In this document: in pieces, positions 44,381 to 54,018 of the stretch
How positions within the stretch are numbered: position 1 is the stretch's first letter
How the letters are laid out: each line of letters opens with the position of its first letter
Origin: an uncultured Lachnospiraceae bacterium
GTDB taxonomy: Bacteria; Bacillota; Clostridia; Lachnospirales; Lachnospiraceae
Reading direction: 5' to 3'
DNA: 64,000 nt
Assembly (NCBI GenBank): GCA_947177165.1
Contig: CAMWTP010000002.1
Coordinates: forward strand, 62,001-126,000
Position numbers and translations under genes: made by a program
Notes under the pieces: generated by a model
Seen by the model: the letters and a program-made list of their open reading frames with translations, nothing else
Told to the model about the DNA's origin: nothing
The model's database searches: none

Positions 44381-45958
44381 TCATTCTCTCGTCATATGAT
44401 AAAGTTTTGCCGTCGTATCCACCATCGGCTCCACCTCATAGCCAAGCTCCTCAAAAGCGTCCACAAAGTCGTTCCACTGCCCTGTCACCAGATACAGTTC
44501 ATCTGGAATCTGACCGCGGTACACCTCGTCCAGATAATCCTTCCACACCTGCGTCCCGCTCGCAGAATAAGTCTCCACCTCGTCGTTATAGATAATATTC
44601 TCCCACTGCTGCTCGTCATACTGCTCATCGTGCGTGAAATAATACGTAAATCCATACCGCTGGTGATAGTCAAGCAGCGTGGGGACTTTATACCCATCCC
44701 TGCCATACCACTCGGCGACCACCGTCCGCAGATCCATCTTTGCCCAGTGGCATTTGATGCGGTAATCACCGTACAGGCAGTACACGATTCCTGCAAGCAC
44801 CAGACCTGCCTGTACGATTTTTGCGCCGTTTCCCGCGGCAAGCCGGATGCTGCTCTGCCGCAAAATCATCACAAACTCATGCAGCGACACGGCGATCAGC
44901 ACAAACCACAGCGGAAACAGGAACATATTGTAGCGGTTGCCGTACCACCCGTAGGCGTAGAGGTTGAGTTTTGTGACAACATAATAGATCAGATAGACGG
45001 CGATGTTGCAGTACAGATATGTCCGAAACACTGCCCTTCTGGTCTTCACTGCGACAAATATTATGACCAGTCCGATCACTGCCATCGCCGCGATAATGAG
45101 CCACCAGATCTTCTCCCAGTCCCTGTCGATATCGATGGTGCTCCACTTGAACACCCACATCAGACTGTAGAAGAAATCATAGACAATATTTCCCTTCTCT
45201 ATAATAATCGTACTCTCTGAAAAAAGCGTGGAGTTCTGGTTCGAGGACTGCGGCAGGACAAAAAAGTACAGCAGCAGGCTGCCGCCCAGACCGCCGGCCG
45301 CCGCAAACGAGCCAAAACCCAGTTTCAGACTGCGCCAGTCTCTTCTCCGCGCTGCCATCACAAGCACGCTGATTCCAAAAGGCACGACAAGAAACACTGC
45401 GCCATAATGTGTAAAGACCGCCAGAACACAGAGCAGCGTGAACAGAAGAATCCGCCGGCTGCTCATCTGATCGCAGAGCAGAAACCACACATAGAGCAGC
45501 CAGAACAGTATCATGAGCAGCAGCGAATACTCCGACGCTTCTTTTATATAGTACATCAGAGTATACATACTGGAGTAGATCACAACACAAAAAGCCGCCA
45601 TATAGCGGTCACAAAGCTTTCTTATAACAACATAGAGTCCTGCCGCTGCGACAAAGCCGAACACAACACTCGAAAAGCGGTACCACCACTCCCTCTCACT
45701 GACCTGAAGCCACAGGCACATCAGCCAGTTATACAGCGGCGGCTGCTGCTGTATATGAGCCATCCTCTCATACATGGTGGCATACTCCGTCACGCCCCTG
45801 ATCGCACCTTTTACAGGTATAGAACAGTAAAACTCCATCGACTCGTCCTGCCAGATCGGTGCCTCCGTCAGCTTGTACAGCGCCATGAGCCAATAGTAAA
45901 CAAATGCCGCGCCTGCCGTTGCCCATTCCGGCAGGCGCATCTTCCGCGTTTCCTTCAT
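44381..45958 (-). CDS. GT39-like membrane glycosyltransferase (GT-C fold)
   Basis: A 525-residue protein with about ten or more membrane helices and a C-terminal extracytoplasmic region of ~120 residues. The first loop holds an acidic motif (APIWQDESMEFYCSIP) and QQQPPLYNWLMCLWLQ, as in GT39/PMT-type enzymes that take sugars from polyprenyl-phosphate donors. It would decorate the glycan after export, on the outer face. Its substrate is unknown. GGAAAACG is the nearest ribosome-site-like string before the ATG. A radical SAM gene lies 33 bp upstream. Confidence 0.82.
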   Translation of the reverse strand: MKETRKMRLPEWATAGAAFVYYWLMALYKLTEAPIWQDESMEFYCSIPVKGAIRGVTEYATMYERMAHIQQQPPLYNWLMCLWLQVSEREWWYRFSSVVFGFVAAAGLYVVIRKLCDRYMAAFCVVIYSSMYTLMYYIKEASEYSLLLMILFWLLYVWFLLCDQMSSRRILLFTLLCVLAVFTHYGAVFLVVPFGISVLVMAARRRDWRSLKLGFGSFAAAGGLGGSLLLYFFVLPQSSNQNSTLFSESTIIIEKGNIVYDFFYSLMWVFKWSTIDIDRDWEKIWWLIIAAMAVIGLVIIFVAVKTRRAVFRTYLYCNIAVYLIYYVVTKLNLYAYGWYGNRYNMFLFPLWFVLIAVSLHEFVMILRQSSIRLAAGNGAKIVQAGLVLAGIVYCLYGDYRIKCHWAKMDLRTVVAEWYGRDGYKVPTLLDYHQRYGFTYYFTHDEQYDEQQWENIIYNDEVETYSASGTQVWKDYLDEVYRGQIPDELYLVTGQWNDFVDAFEELGYEVEPMVDTTAKLYHMTRE

Positions 45959-45991
45959 ACGACGTTTTCCTTACGATCTTGATTTTTATTT

Positions 45992-47440
45992 CTACTTAAA
46001 CAGATTGACCACCAGCTTCAATCCATACTTTGCATACTGCACAAAAATACCCGGGTCCTTGACACAGTCGCCCATTCTCCTGACGATGTACTTTGGCCGC
46101 AGATAAAAGCCCAGCAGAATATCCCTGCGCAGTTTCATGACCTCGTCGATCGTCAGATGCATGGTTCCCTTCGTGCTCGAGTGGAAGAAATCGCTGCCGA
46201 GCACGGATTTCTCAAGCAGATTTTCCTTCTTGCAGGTCTCGTACATCGGCGTCCCGTAAAACGGAAGCGCGATCGTGACCTCGATAAAATCGGGATCGGT
46301 CTCCATCACAAGCTTTTTCGTCATCAGGATATCCTCCCTCGTCTCCCAGGGAAAACCGATCACAAAATAGCCCCAGAATTTCAGCCCAATCTCCTTGCAC
46401 CATCTTGCCGCCTGTCTGTTCTCCTCGACAGTCGCTCCCTTGCGCATGGTCTTTAGCATCTCATCACTGCCCGACTCAAAACCAAATGCCACAAGAAAGC
46501 ACCCTGCTCTCTTCATGAGCTCCAGCGTCTCCCTGCTGAGCGGACGCACGCGCGAGTTCGCCGTAAACTCAATCTTGCCATAGATCTTCGAATTGATAAT
46601 GAGCTCACACATCTCTTTTACCCACGCCGGATTGATCGTGAACGTATCCGCCTTGAAAAAGAAATTCCGGATGTGATGCTTCTCATAGCATTCGATCATC
46701 TCCGCAAGCACATTCTGCGGACTGCGGAAGCGCACACGCTTGCCGGATATCTCCGGTGTGAGGCAGAACACGCACTGACTCGGACATCCTCTCGCCGTCT
46801 GAATCGTCGCCATCGGTTCCTTTGTGTCGGGGCGGATGTAGAGTTCATTGCGCATCAGCTCTCTCGCCGGGAATGGCTGGGAATCCAGATCATCATCCCA
46901 CACATGGAATCTCGTGGGCACGAATCTGCCGCTCGCATCCTTGTACAGTATATTGTTGATTTCCGCAGGTTTCCCGATCCCCTTAAAACAATAATCCGCT
47001 ATTTTTCCAATACAGAAATCGATCTCGCCGCCGATCAGATAATCCACGTTGGACAAGTCAAGCATGTCAAGCATTGCCTGTTCCGGGGCATAAAACAGCG
47101 CACCCTTCAGCACAACGATGGGGTCATACCTTTCCTTCAGCTCGTTTACCACCTTGATATCATCGAAAATCGTTGTGTTGGTAATGCTCATCATGATCAT
47201 GTCCGGATGAAAGTCATCCATATCTTTCAGAAGGGCCTCGAACGTATCCCCCTGCGTCTGATAATCCTGAAGCTTCACCTCATAGCCGCTTTTCATCAGA
47301 ATGGCAGCTGCGTAGCCCAGATCATTGCAGGCGCGCATCGCCTGCGCGGAACCGTCGTCAATATTCTGCTGGCAGCGGTCCTCCCCCCGCTGAAAAAGCG
47401 CTCCGGGCGGATAAAACAGCAGTACTCTCTCTTTGCTCAT
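45992..47440 (-). CDS. Cobalamin-binding-domain radical SAM protein
   Basis: A 482-residue protein with an N-terminal B12-binding-like Rossmann region (~1-165; ILMKSGYEVKLQDY, MIMMSITNTT, YLIGGEID) and a radical SAM domain with the cluster motif CPSQCVFC (in QTARGCPSQCVFCLTP, residues ~215-230) followed by ENVL-type FRSPQNVLAEMIECYEKH. Such enzymes methylate unreactive carbon or do other radical steps. In a glycan locus it may C-methylate a sugar or lipid carrier (inference). The classic DxHxxG cobalamin motif is not evident, so B12 use is uncertain. GAAAGGATGACGAG precedes the ATG. Confidence 0.85.
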   Translation of the reverse strand: MSKERVLLFYPPGALFQRGEDRCQQNIDDGSAQAMRACNDLGYAAAILMKSGYEVKLQDYQTQGDTFEALLKDMDDFHPDMIMMSITNTTIFDDIKVVNELKERYDPIVVLKGALFYAPEQAMLDMLDLSNVDYLIGGEIDFCIGKIADYCFKGIGKPAEINNILYKDASGRFVPTRFHVWDDDLDSQPFPARELMRNELYIRPDTKEPMATIQTARGCPSQCVFCLTPEISGKRVRFRSPQNVLAEMIECYEKHHIRNFFFKADTFTINPAWVKEMCELIINSKIYGKIEFTANSRVRPLSRETLELMKRAGCFLVAFGFESGSDEMLKTMRKGATVEENRQAARWCKEIGLKFWGYFVIGFPWETREDILMTKKLVMETDPDFIEVTIALPFYGTPMYETCKKENLLEKSVLGSDFFHSSTKGTMHLTIDEVMKLRRDILLGFYLRPKYIVRRMGDCVKDPGIFVQYAKYGLKLVVNLFK

Positions 47441-47487
47441 CTCGTCATCCTTTCCATAAACATCTCATAAACATCCATTGAATCCAT

Positions 47488-49224
47488 CTATTCTAACGCA
47501 TACAGATATACACTGTATGGAATTTTATCATCATTATACACATTAATCAAGCGCAACCGCATTTCGCCTGCGTTTGTGATCTCCATCCGTGAAAAGATAT
47601 AGTCGCATCCAAGTCCCTTAAGTGCCGGCGCATCGATCAGAATGTCCTGCGGCTGCGCCGCGGAGGAAGCGCCGAAGTCATACGTATTCTGCCCTGACGC
47701 AGAAAACAGGTATGCCCTGCATCCCCAGTCATCATAATAAGCCTTCCAGTTCGCGTTTGCGTCCAGCGCAGGCGCAATTGCAGCCCGAAACTCCTCTTTA
47801 TAACGCTGGCTGTAATAACCGCAGTAACCGTCAATCGTCGTAATCCCATGGTAGGAGAGCATGGCCGGATGGAACCCATACGCGCACGCCCCCTTGTCCG
47901 GCGTGTACCCGATATCTTCCTTAATCTCCTCGATGAGACTGTCCCCTGAGATACCGCCGTAAAACTCCCCATAGCTCAGCTGGTTGACTTCCGTGTGTTT
48001 CACCAGCTTATAGAGATTAGAATAACATGTGTTATAAAAGTCACTATACTCACACTGCGTCCCCCCGACAATTAGTATTGCCACAACGCAGGCAACATAT
48101 GATATCACCTGCTTTTTATCAAACACATATTTCATCACAATGAAAAATGCAAAATACCACGCAAACGTGTTAAAAAAAATCGTCCTCCCATACTGAAAAC
48201 CTTTCAACGGCGGAAGAACTGTCTCCACGAGATTTCTGAGCGGTTCCCAGAAATAGAGCGCGTACACGGCACAGTTAAATAAAATAAAAAGCACCGTGAG
48301 ATTGAACACATCCGTGTAAACTTTTCCCTCTTTCCTGCCTGTCAGTATCCGGAAGTTGTTCCACACAAAATACAACGCGCAGACCGGAAGCACAAAATAT
48401 GTGTGTACCGACTTTGCATGCGAAAATCCGTGCAGAAACACATCCACAAAACATTTCCACAGATCCGCAGCCCCATAGCTTGCCGTCACCATCGTGCTCC
48501 GGATCGTCTCCTCATCTGACAGCAGCATCACGCGGAACAACCGATACTCAAAACACACAAATCCCACCGCCAGCGCAGCCAGTGCGCCGACCAGCGAAAG
48601 CGGCAGTTTCCTGTCCCTGATCCATAAAATAGCAATCGCTATCAGCAGATATCCTAACAGAAAAGCACCAAAAAATGTAAAATACGATACCAGCGGATAC
48701 AAAAAAACTGCCAGAAAAAGCCACCATTCCGGCCTCCGGTACAGCCGTATCAACAGACAGAGTATCAGCGGCAGGGAGGCAAAACAGAGCGCATACATTG
48801 GATACACCGGAAGCAGCGCAAATGCCACCGAAACCAAAACGACAACTTTGTTATATTCCAGATACCTCTCCTGCAGCACAAGTCTTGCAAGCAGCATACA
48901 GGAACTGAATGCAATCACTAATTTCAGCAGATACCCCGCAATGTAGGCGTAGATATCAGGCAGAAACAAATACAGTATATTATACAGAGAAAACTCTGAC
49001 GGAAAATAATTTCTGTCAATGCTTCCCAATATTGACATCTCCTGTCCCTGGGCAAAGAATGCGTGATCATCATGAAGCATTTTGAGCTGCGTGATGAACA
49101 GATCCAGATTATCACAGATTCCCACATAGATATTTTCCCTGCACAGCAGCAATATCACAGCCTCAAATACAAAGATACATCCCGCCAGCATAAAGTGCCA
49201 ATATTTTCTGACCGCATTCATTCC
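47488..49224 (-). CDS. DUF6044-family polytopic membrane protein, GT-C-like
   Basis: A 578-residue membrane protein with about eleven hydrophobic segments and a C-terminal soluble part. The segment CRENIYVGICDNLDLFITQLKML, with its acidic pair in the first outside loop, matches DUF6044 proteins, which look like GT-C glycosyltransferases. The C-terminal region has ISGDSLIEEIKEDIGY and GCDYIFSRMEITNAGEMRLRL. A role in exporting or extending a polyprenyl-linked sugar is likely but unproven. GGGGGAA precedes the ATG at 49,222-49,224; the SGNH gene's stop is 14 bp upstream. Confidence 0.78.
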   Translation of the reverse strand, partial: GMNAVRKYWHFMLAGCIFVFEAVILLLCRENIYVGICDNLDLFITQLKMLHDDHAFFAQGQEMSILGSIDRNYFPSEFSLYNILYLFLPDIYAYIAGYLLKLVIAFSSCMLLARLVLQERYLEYNKVVVLVSVAFALLPVYPMYALCFASLPLILCLLIRLYRRPEWWLFLAVFLYPLVSYFTFFGAFLLGYLLIAIAILWIRDRKLPLSLVGALAALAVGFVCFEYRLFRVMLLSDEETIRSTMVTASYGAADLWKCFVDVFLHGFSHAKSVHTYFVLPVCALYFVWNNFRILTGRKEGKVYTDVFNLTVLFILFNCAVYALYFWEPLRNLVETVLPPLKGFQYGRTIFFNTFAWYFAFFIVMKYVFDKKQVISYVACVVAILIVGGTQCEYSDFYNTCYSNLYKLVKHTEVNQLSYGEFYGGISGDSLIEEIKEDIGYTPDKGACAYGFHPAMLSYHGITTIDGYCGYYSQRYKEEFRAAIAPALDANANWKAYYDDWGCRAYLFSASGQNTYDFGASSAAQPQDILIDAPALKGLGCDYIFSRMEITNAGEMRLRLINVYNDDKIPYSVYLYALE

Positions 49225-49238
49225 GCTTTTCCCCCTGC

Positions 49239-50348
49239 TTAATACATAGCCGATATGATAAGGCACTGATACAAATACTGCAGTGGCATGGAAGGATCAA
49301 TCTCAAAGCCCTCTTTGCACGGTATCACCTCACCATTCGGCATGACAAAATTCCTATCACTGATCAGTGCCGGAAGCGCTGCTGTCTCAAACACCATATC
49401 ATTAATCTCTGTGTACGCAGGTACATATGCCGCAAAGTCCTGCATGATAAACTGATAGATTTTCCTTGCGAGCAGGTTATAACCCGCATCGTTCAAATGA
49501 CATCCGTCGCACAGATAGTTGCCGTACTTTTCAAGCGCCTCCCGGTTATCGACCGTATTCAAATCATAATCTGCATACAGGTCAAGCACTGGAATCCCAT
49601 AATACTCACACCTGTCAAGTATCGCAATCCGGTATTGGTTCAGTGTGCCTGTCCCAAAATTTCCATAAGTACTTCTTTTGTATGGATGTGTCTCGTCGGC
49701 ATCTTTGCTCTGCTGGTACGGTGTCACAAAGACAATATCCGCACCCGGATGTGCATTTTTCAGATACGGAATCATCGTGTTGAGCGCCCCGTAAAAAGTG
49801 CTGGCACTGGTATCTGTGCGCTTTCCAATCGGACAGTCCCCATACCAGAAATCATTCGTGCCTCCAAACACAATCACAAGATCCGCAGTCTTATCCATCG
49901 CATACATTCTGTCGATGAAGGAAGCCGGATTGGACAGCCCGAACGGAATATCCGTGATCCTTGAACATGACAGCCCGTAATTGTTCACATTTGCGCCTGT
50001 AAGCCTTGACAGGATCACAGGATACGCCTTGTCCGGTGTCCTGGCGCCCACGCCCTCCGTGATCGAATCACCGAGTACATTGATATTGTGATACTGATCA
50101 AGCGCAAGTCCACGGAGCACAACCTCCGCCTGCGCCGACTGAATCAATGCCGTCTCGTGATCCACCGGCACAGCGGCCGGTTCCATCACAGGAAGCAGAT
50201 CCGCCGCCATCTGTGCAGGATCATTTCCTGCTTCCGGCACTGTCATCACCTCAGCGGGCTCTGCAGCCGACACTGGCATCGAACTCATTAACATCATTGC
50301 CGCGCAGGCTGTCATCACACCTTTTTTTACAATACTACGTCTCATCAT
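49239..50348 (-). CDS. Secreted SGNH/GDSL-family hydrolase
   Basis: A 369-residue protein with an N-terminal signal peptide (basic MMRRSIVKKG, hydrophobic core, cleavage near VSAAEP). The SGNH blocks are complete: NVLGDSITEG (nucleophile Ser), a Gly-containing block, VFGGTNDF, and CDGCHLND (Asp-x-x-His pair). It probably removes or adds acyl groups on the surface glycan outside the membrane, pairing with the acyltransferases of the locus. The first ~80 mature residues are of low complexity (Pro/Ala/Val). It is 6 bp from the upstream LIC_10190-type gene. Confidence 0.9.
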   Translation of the reverse strand: MMRRSIVKKGVMTACAAMMLMSSMPVSAAEPAEVMTVPEAGNDPAQMAADLLPVMEPAAVPVDHETALIQSAQAEVVLRGLALDQYHNINVLGDSITEGVGARTPDKAYPVILSRLTGANVNNYGLSCSRITDIPFGLSNPASFIDRMYAMDKTADLVIVFGGTNDFWYGDCPIGKRTDTSASTFYGALNTMIPYLKNAHPGADIVFVTPYQQSKDADETHPYKRSTYGNFGTGTLNQYRIAILDRCEYYGIPVLDLYADYDLNTVDNREALEKYGNYLCDGCHLNDAGYNLLARKIYQFIMQDFAAYVPAYTEINDMVFETAALPALISDRNFVMPNGEVIPCKEGFEIDPSMPLQYLYQCLIISAMY

Positions 50349-50354
50349 TCGTCA

Positions 50355-52064
50355 TCATTCCTTTCTAAACCCCTCTTCTAACGATTCACCCCGAAACGCA
50401 ATCGGTATCTGTCTGGGAATTGACGGAAAATCGTGATATCCTGTCCGGTCACCGTTTGCCGGATAATAAAATATAACCCCATTCACCTCATAGTTTTCCA
50501 GCGCATAACTCCCATAATCCTGCTGCCACACGTACGCAGGCTTCCCAGCCTCGCCCCGGCAGTACCGCACAAGCGATACCAGCTTGACTGCCGAGAAAGC
50601 CCACAGCATAAATACACCCAGAACAGCCGTCCCTCTTATCATATCCCTTTTTTGCCGTTTGTCAAAGTGTTTTATAAAAATATCACATAAAATACCTGCT
50701 GTTATCATAACGACGAGCAGCACATATGCATATCCGTAGCGCAGCAGCGGCGCTGAAAACTGCCAGAACACATAGGACGCGAGCACTGCCGCCAGCACAA
50801 GAAGCTGCCCTTTTTGTATCGGTTCCGCAGCTGCAGCAGCTGACTTGCGGATGTACCGCGCCGCCAGCAGCACAAACAGCAGCAGACAAAGGATATCCGC
50901 CAGAATGAACAGCTTTCCAACCGCAGGGAGCGAACTTTGAAACCAGCCGGGAAACCACTCCGATACCGGCAGTCCGACTAACGCTGCATTGTTGAGTCCC
51001 CTGCCCCACGTCCTGATCTCCGCCGCGTCAAGCGCCGCCGCCGCCGCATCCATTTTCCAGTCCACATTAAAAAGGTCGAGCGCCGGAAACGGATACAGCA
51101 GATATCCCGATATAATCACCGTCCTTGCAAGCCAGGGTGCGACCGTCACAATGCCCATCATAAGGTAAACACCGATATCGCGCCATCTCTTCTCCCTGAC
51201 GAGCATAACGACCGGCTTTGCCAGCAAAATCAGAATCAGCCCTGCCGTGAGCTTCAGTGTCACGGCATACACCCCCGCCACGCATAGAAGTGCATACGGC
51301 GCAGCGCTGTCCTCCCCACGCTCCAGCAATTCGAGCCATTTTATGACGATAAAAAACACCACGCACATGATCGCATAGTCCGATGCAGGAGACACAACGT
51401 CACTGTAGATCACGGTCAGATAGTAGAACGCGCCAAGCCTTGCAAAATCCGTCACCAGGGTCCTTCTGCCTTCCCCTTTCTTTCGGCAAAACAGCGGCAG
51501 GACTTTCATCCAGAGCAAAAGCGCCATAAATCCATTGACCGCGTGAAGCGAATGCCCCGTCAGAAACTTCATGCTGTAAAGCGCTGACAGCGCAAAGAAA
51601 GAACTATTGTAGGCAAAACGCACATGAATATTGCCCAGTCCCTTTACGATACCGTACTCCTCAATCCACCGGATACTCTGCGCATGGTAGAGGTCGGAGT
51701 CATAGTGCATATACCCGCGGGACGTACAAAAGCACCATATTACAACGCTCAGCACCACGGCAAACTTCCACGCGGTACGTTTCCCCTTCCACGCTTCCGA
51801 CAGCAGCTCTGCAATCTGATGCCTTCCTGCCGCTGCGGCCGCAAGGCATGCCGCAGCAAGAACAAGATTCGCAGCGGCGCCCACCTGACAGACCAGGCTG
51901 AATATCTGCGCATATACAGTGACCGTCATAATCCCCAACGCCAGGATGCAGCCGATGTCCCGCACGCGGTATCCCAATACCCTGCGGACCAGCGCGCACG
52001 CACCAAAACCGGCCAGAAAAGCGGTTGCCGCAATGTATGACCAATTGAACAATACAGAAATCAT
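50355..52064 (-). CDS. LIC_10190-type polytopic membrane protein, GT-C-like
   Basis: A 569-residue protein with more than ten membrane segments. The block GYMHYDSDLYHAQSIRWIEEYG followed by GLGNIHVRFAYNSSFF is typical of the LIC_10190 family found beside surface-glycan genes; the acidic DSD in an early outside loop suggests a GT-C-type transferase. A soluble C-terminal tail ends in RGESLEEGFRKE. GGAGGGC precedes the ATG at 52,062-52,064. It is the first gene of the minus-strand block that ends at 19,899, because the next gene upstream is on the other strand. Confidence 0.75.
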   Translation of the reverse strand: MISVLFNWSYIAATAFLAGFGACALVRRVLGYRVRDIGCILALGIMTVTVYAQIFSLVCQVGAAANLVLAAACLAAAAAGRHQIAELLSEAWKGKRTAWKFAVVLSVVIWCFCTSRGYMHYDSDLYHAQSIRWIEEYGIVKGLGNIHVRFAYNSSFFALSALYSMKFLTGHSLHAVNGFMALLLWMKVLPLFCRKKGEGRRTLVTDFARLGAFYYLTVIYSDVVSPASDYAIMCVVFFIVIKWLELLERGEDSAAPYALLCVAGVYAVTLKLTAGLILILLAKPVVMLVREKRWRDIGVYLMMGIVTVAPWLARTVIISGYLLYPFPALDLFNVDWKMDAAAAALDAAEIRTWGRGLNNAALVGLPVSEWFPGWFQSSLPAVGKLFILADILCLLLFVLLAARYIRKSAAAAAEPIQKGQLLVLAAVLASYVFWQFSAPLLRYGYAYVLLVVMITAGILCDIFIKHFDKRQKRDMIRGTAVLGVFMLWAFSAVKLVSLVRYCRGEAGKPAYVWQQDYGSYALENYEVNGVIFYYPANGDRTGYHDFPSIPRQIPIAFRGESLEEGFRKE

Positions 52065-52168
52065 TTTGCCCTCCACTCCAAAACATGCATAAACACGTAA
52101 ATAACATTCCTTGTTTTAATATTTGCAGAAACGTGGTACACTATGGTTAAAACAGACAGGAGGCAGCC

Positions 52169-53281
52169 ATGAACCCAAAACTGAAATCACTTGACATCAT
52201 AAAAGGAATCGGCATCATCATGATCATCATTGTCCATAACCGGCATTTTATCATGCAGGATATGTCAGGACTCCGGCTGCTCATCAACTACGGCCAGATG
52301 GGATGCCAGCTCTTCTTTTTCACATCCGGTTTTTCCCTCTGCTATTCATGGGAACACATGGGCTCATCCAGACCCAAAAGCCTCCGCTTCATCCTGCGCC
52401 GCTATCTCAGACTCGCACCGGGCTATCTGATCTTTATGACGGTCAACCTCCTGCTAAATATTCTGCTCATGGACGGTTTCCACGCCTCGCCCGGATTTAT
52501 CATGAACAGGGAGCCGCGCGCCATTCTCGCAAACATATTTTTTCTGCACGGACTCTTCTCGGACTACATCAACAATGTATTTCCAGGCGGCTGGTATATC
52601 GGAACTGCCTTTTTGCTCTATGTCTCGTTTCCGCCCCTGTATGCCATCTTTCAAAGGCTGCGCAGCATACATCCCCTGTGCATGGCTGCTGTCCCGCCGC
52701 TTCTGCTGCTCCTGAATTGTATCCTGCTGCGCTCGATGTCGGAACTGCCGGGAAAGGAACTGCTCATAGGCAACAATACCTTCCTGTATTACTTTTTCAC
52801 CAATCAGCTCCCCTGTTTCAGCCTTGGAATACTGCTGTTTTTACAAGAAAAAAAGGAACAGTGCCCCCTCGCAGTGTCCGTCATACTGTTTGCTGTCTCC
52901 ACCGCAATCTGCACCGCGCTCTATCTGAATCCTCCGACGCCTTTCGTCTACACGTTCCTGCCGTCCCTCGCCGGACTGTCTGCGTACTGGCTCACCACGG
53001 CACTGATCCGTGTCGAAAAAAAACAGCTGCCCAGTTCCCCTGTCAGCCGCTTCCTTGCCAGCTGCGGCCGGAATTCATACGGGATGTATCTCACGCATTC
53101 CCTGGTAAGCTGGTATGGTATGAAGGCGCTGACCAGCCTGCTCGCGCAGAATGGCGGAACCTACGATGACCTGCTGCTTTACAGCCTGACGTTTCTGCCA
53201 TCCGTCCTGGTCATATATATGATGGGAAGATATGTAGAGCACCTGCTCTCACGGATTGACCGCAGGCTGCGGCGCACCTGA
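52169..53281 (+). CDS. Acyltransferase 3 family membrane protein (O-acetyltransferase)
   Basis: A 370-residue protein with about ten membrane segments. The N-terminal LKSLDIIKGIGIIMIIIVHNRHF and GQMGCQLFFFTSGFSLCYSW blocks and a C-terminal NSYGMYLTHSLVSWYGMKAL place it in acyltransferase family 3. AGGAGGCAGCC precedes the ATG. It is the only plus-strand glycan gene between 20,000 and 57,000 and converges with the HAD gene, whose stop is 9 bp away. A weak promoter (TTGTTT at 52,111, 20-bp spacer, TACACT at 52,137) lies upstream. Confidence 0.88.
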   Translation: MNPKLKSLDIIKGIGIIMIIIVHNRHFIMQDMSGLRLLINYGQMGCQLFFFTSGFSLCYSWEHMGSSRPKSLRFILRRYLRLAPGYLIFMTVNLLLNILLMDGFHASPGFIMNREPRAILANIFFLHGLFSDYINNVFPGGWYIGTAFLLYVSFPPLYAIFQRLRSIHPLCMAAVPPLLLLLNCILLRSMSELPGKELLIGNNTFLYYFFTNQLPCFSLGILLFLQEKKEQCPLAVSVILFAVSTAICTALYLNPPTPFVYTFLPSLAGLSAYWLTTALIRVEKKQLPSSPVSRFLASCGRNSYGMYLTHSLVSWYGMKALTSLLAQNGGTYDDLLLYSLTFLPSVLVIYMMGRYVEHLLSRIDRRLRRT

Positions 53282-53290
53282 GCCGCTCCG

Positions 53291-53986
53291 CTAAAATGGC
53301 GTATCCCCCCGCTTTTTCCTGTTTTTGCACACGATGACATAATCGACATGATTGCCCTCGGCGGCAAGTCCGTCCTTCTCGTACCGGTCACCGATCATCA
53401 GCACATCTTCCGCAGGACATCCGAGATCTTCCAGAATCACCGCAATCCCTCGCGGCTCCGGCTTCATGCAGCCGATGCGCGCATCGGCAGACGTGTAGCA
53501 GGCATCCGCCTCAATCCCAAGCGCCCTCAATTTGTCTTCCACTGGATAATCTGAATAAATAGCAACTGCTATGTCTTTTTTTCGAAGCTCCGCGATCGTT
53601 TCTGCCAGCATTTCATCCTTGTATGCCGGCAGAAAGCGAAGCGGCATTTCCAACATAAAAAAGTGAATGACCTTTCTCACCCTGGCAGCCTCTGTGTTCA
53701 TTTTATCCGCTACATACTGATACTGCCTGTCATCCAGCCCAAGCGAAGCGTATCTGGCATTTCCCGCGCATTCCTTCTCGCATTCCTCCCACTTTTCCCG
53801 TACTTTTCGGTACTTCCTGACAATCAGAATATCTTTCATATGCGATGGATGTGCCATGATGTATCCCGCCAGATACCTGAGCATCCGCAGGCGGAACGGC
53901 CTCTGGTAATACAGCGTCCCGTCCAAATCAAATATCACTGCCCGGTACTCATACAGACTTCTCTTTCCCATACTCAGCCGATTCAT
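53291..53986 (-). CDS. HAD-superfamily hydrolase, probable partner of the UbiA enzyme
   Basis: A 231-residue phosphatase-type protein. Motif I is YRAVIFDLDGTLYY (nucleophile Asp), motif II YSDYP, motif III the Lys in GCMKPEPRG and motif IV MIGDRYEKDGLAAEG. The start at 53,984-53,986 follows GGAGG; the long in-frame extension upstream overlaps the UbiA gene and is not translated in my view. HAD domains are fused to or paired with UbiA-type phosphoribosyl transferases in other bacteria, where they are thought to remove the 5-phosphate of the lipid-linked pentose phosphate. Confidence 0.85.
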   Translation of the reverse strand: MNRLSMGKRSLYEYRAVIFDLDGTLYYQRPFRLRMLRYLAGYIMAHPSHMKDILIVRKYRKVREKWEECEKECAGNARYASLGLDDRQYQYVADKMNTEAARVRKVIHFFMLEMPLRFLPAYKDEMLAETIAELRKKDIAVAIYSDYPVEDKLRALGIEADACYTSADARIGCMKPEPRGIAVILEDLGCPAEDVLMIGDRYEKDGLAAEGNHVDYVIVCKNRKKRGDTPF

Positions 53987-54018
53987 ATCTACCTCCATGC
54001 AGGCGAAAACTGCCACAT

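Noticed and set aside
44357-45220. A 287-codon open frame on the plus strand opposite the GT39-like gene
   Set aside because: It is His/Pro/Gln-rich, has no ribosome site or family features, and mirrors the codon pattern of the minus-strand membrane protein; a shadow frame.
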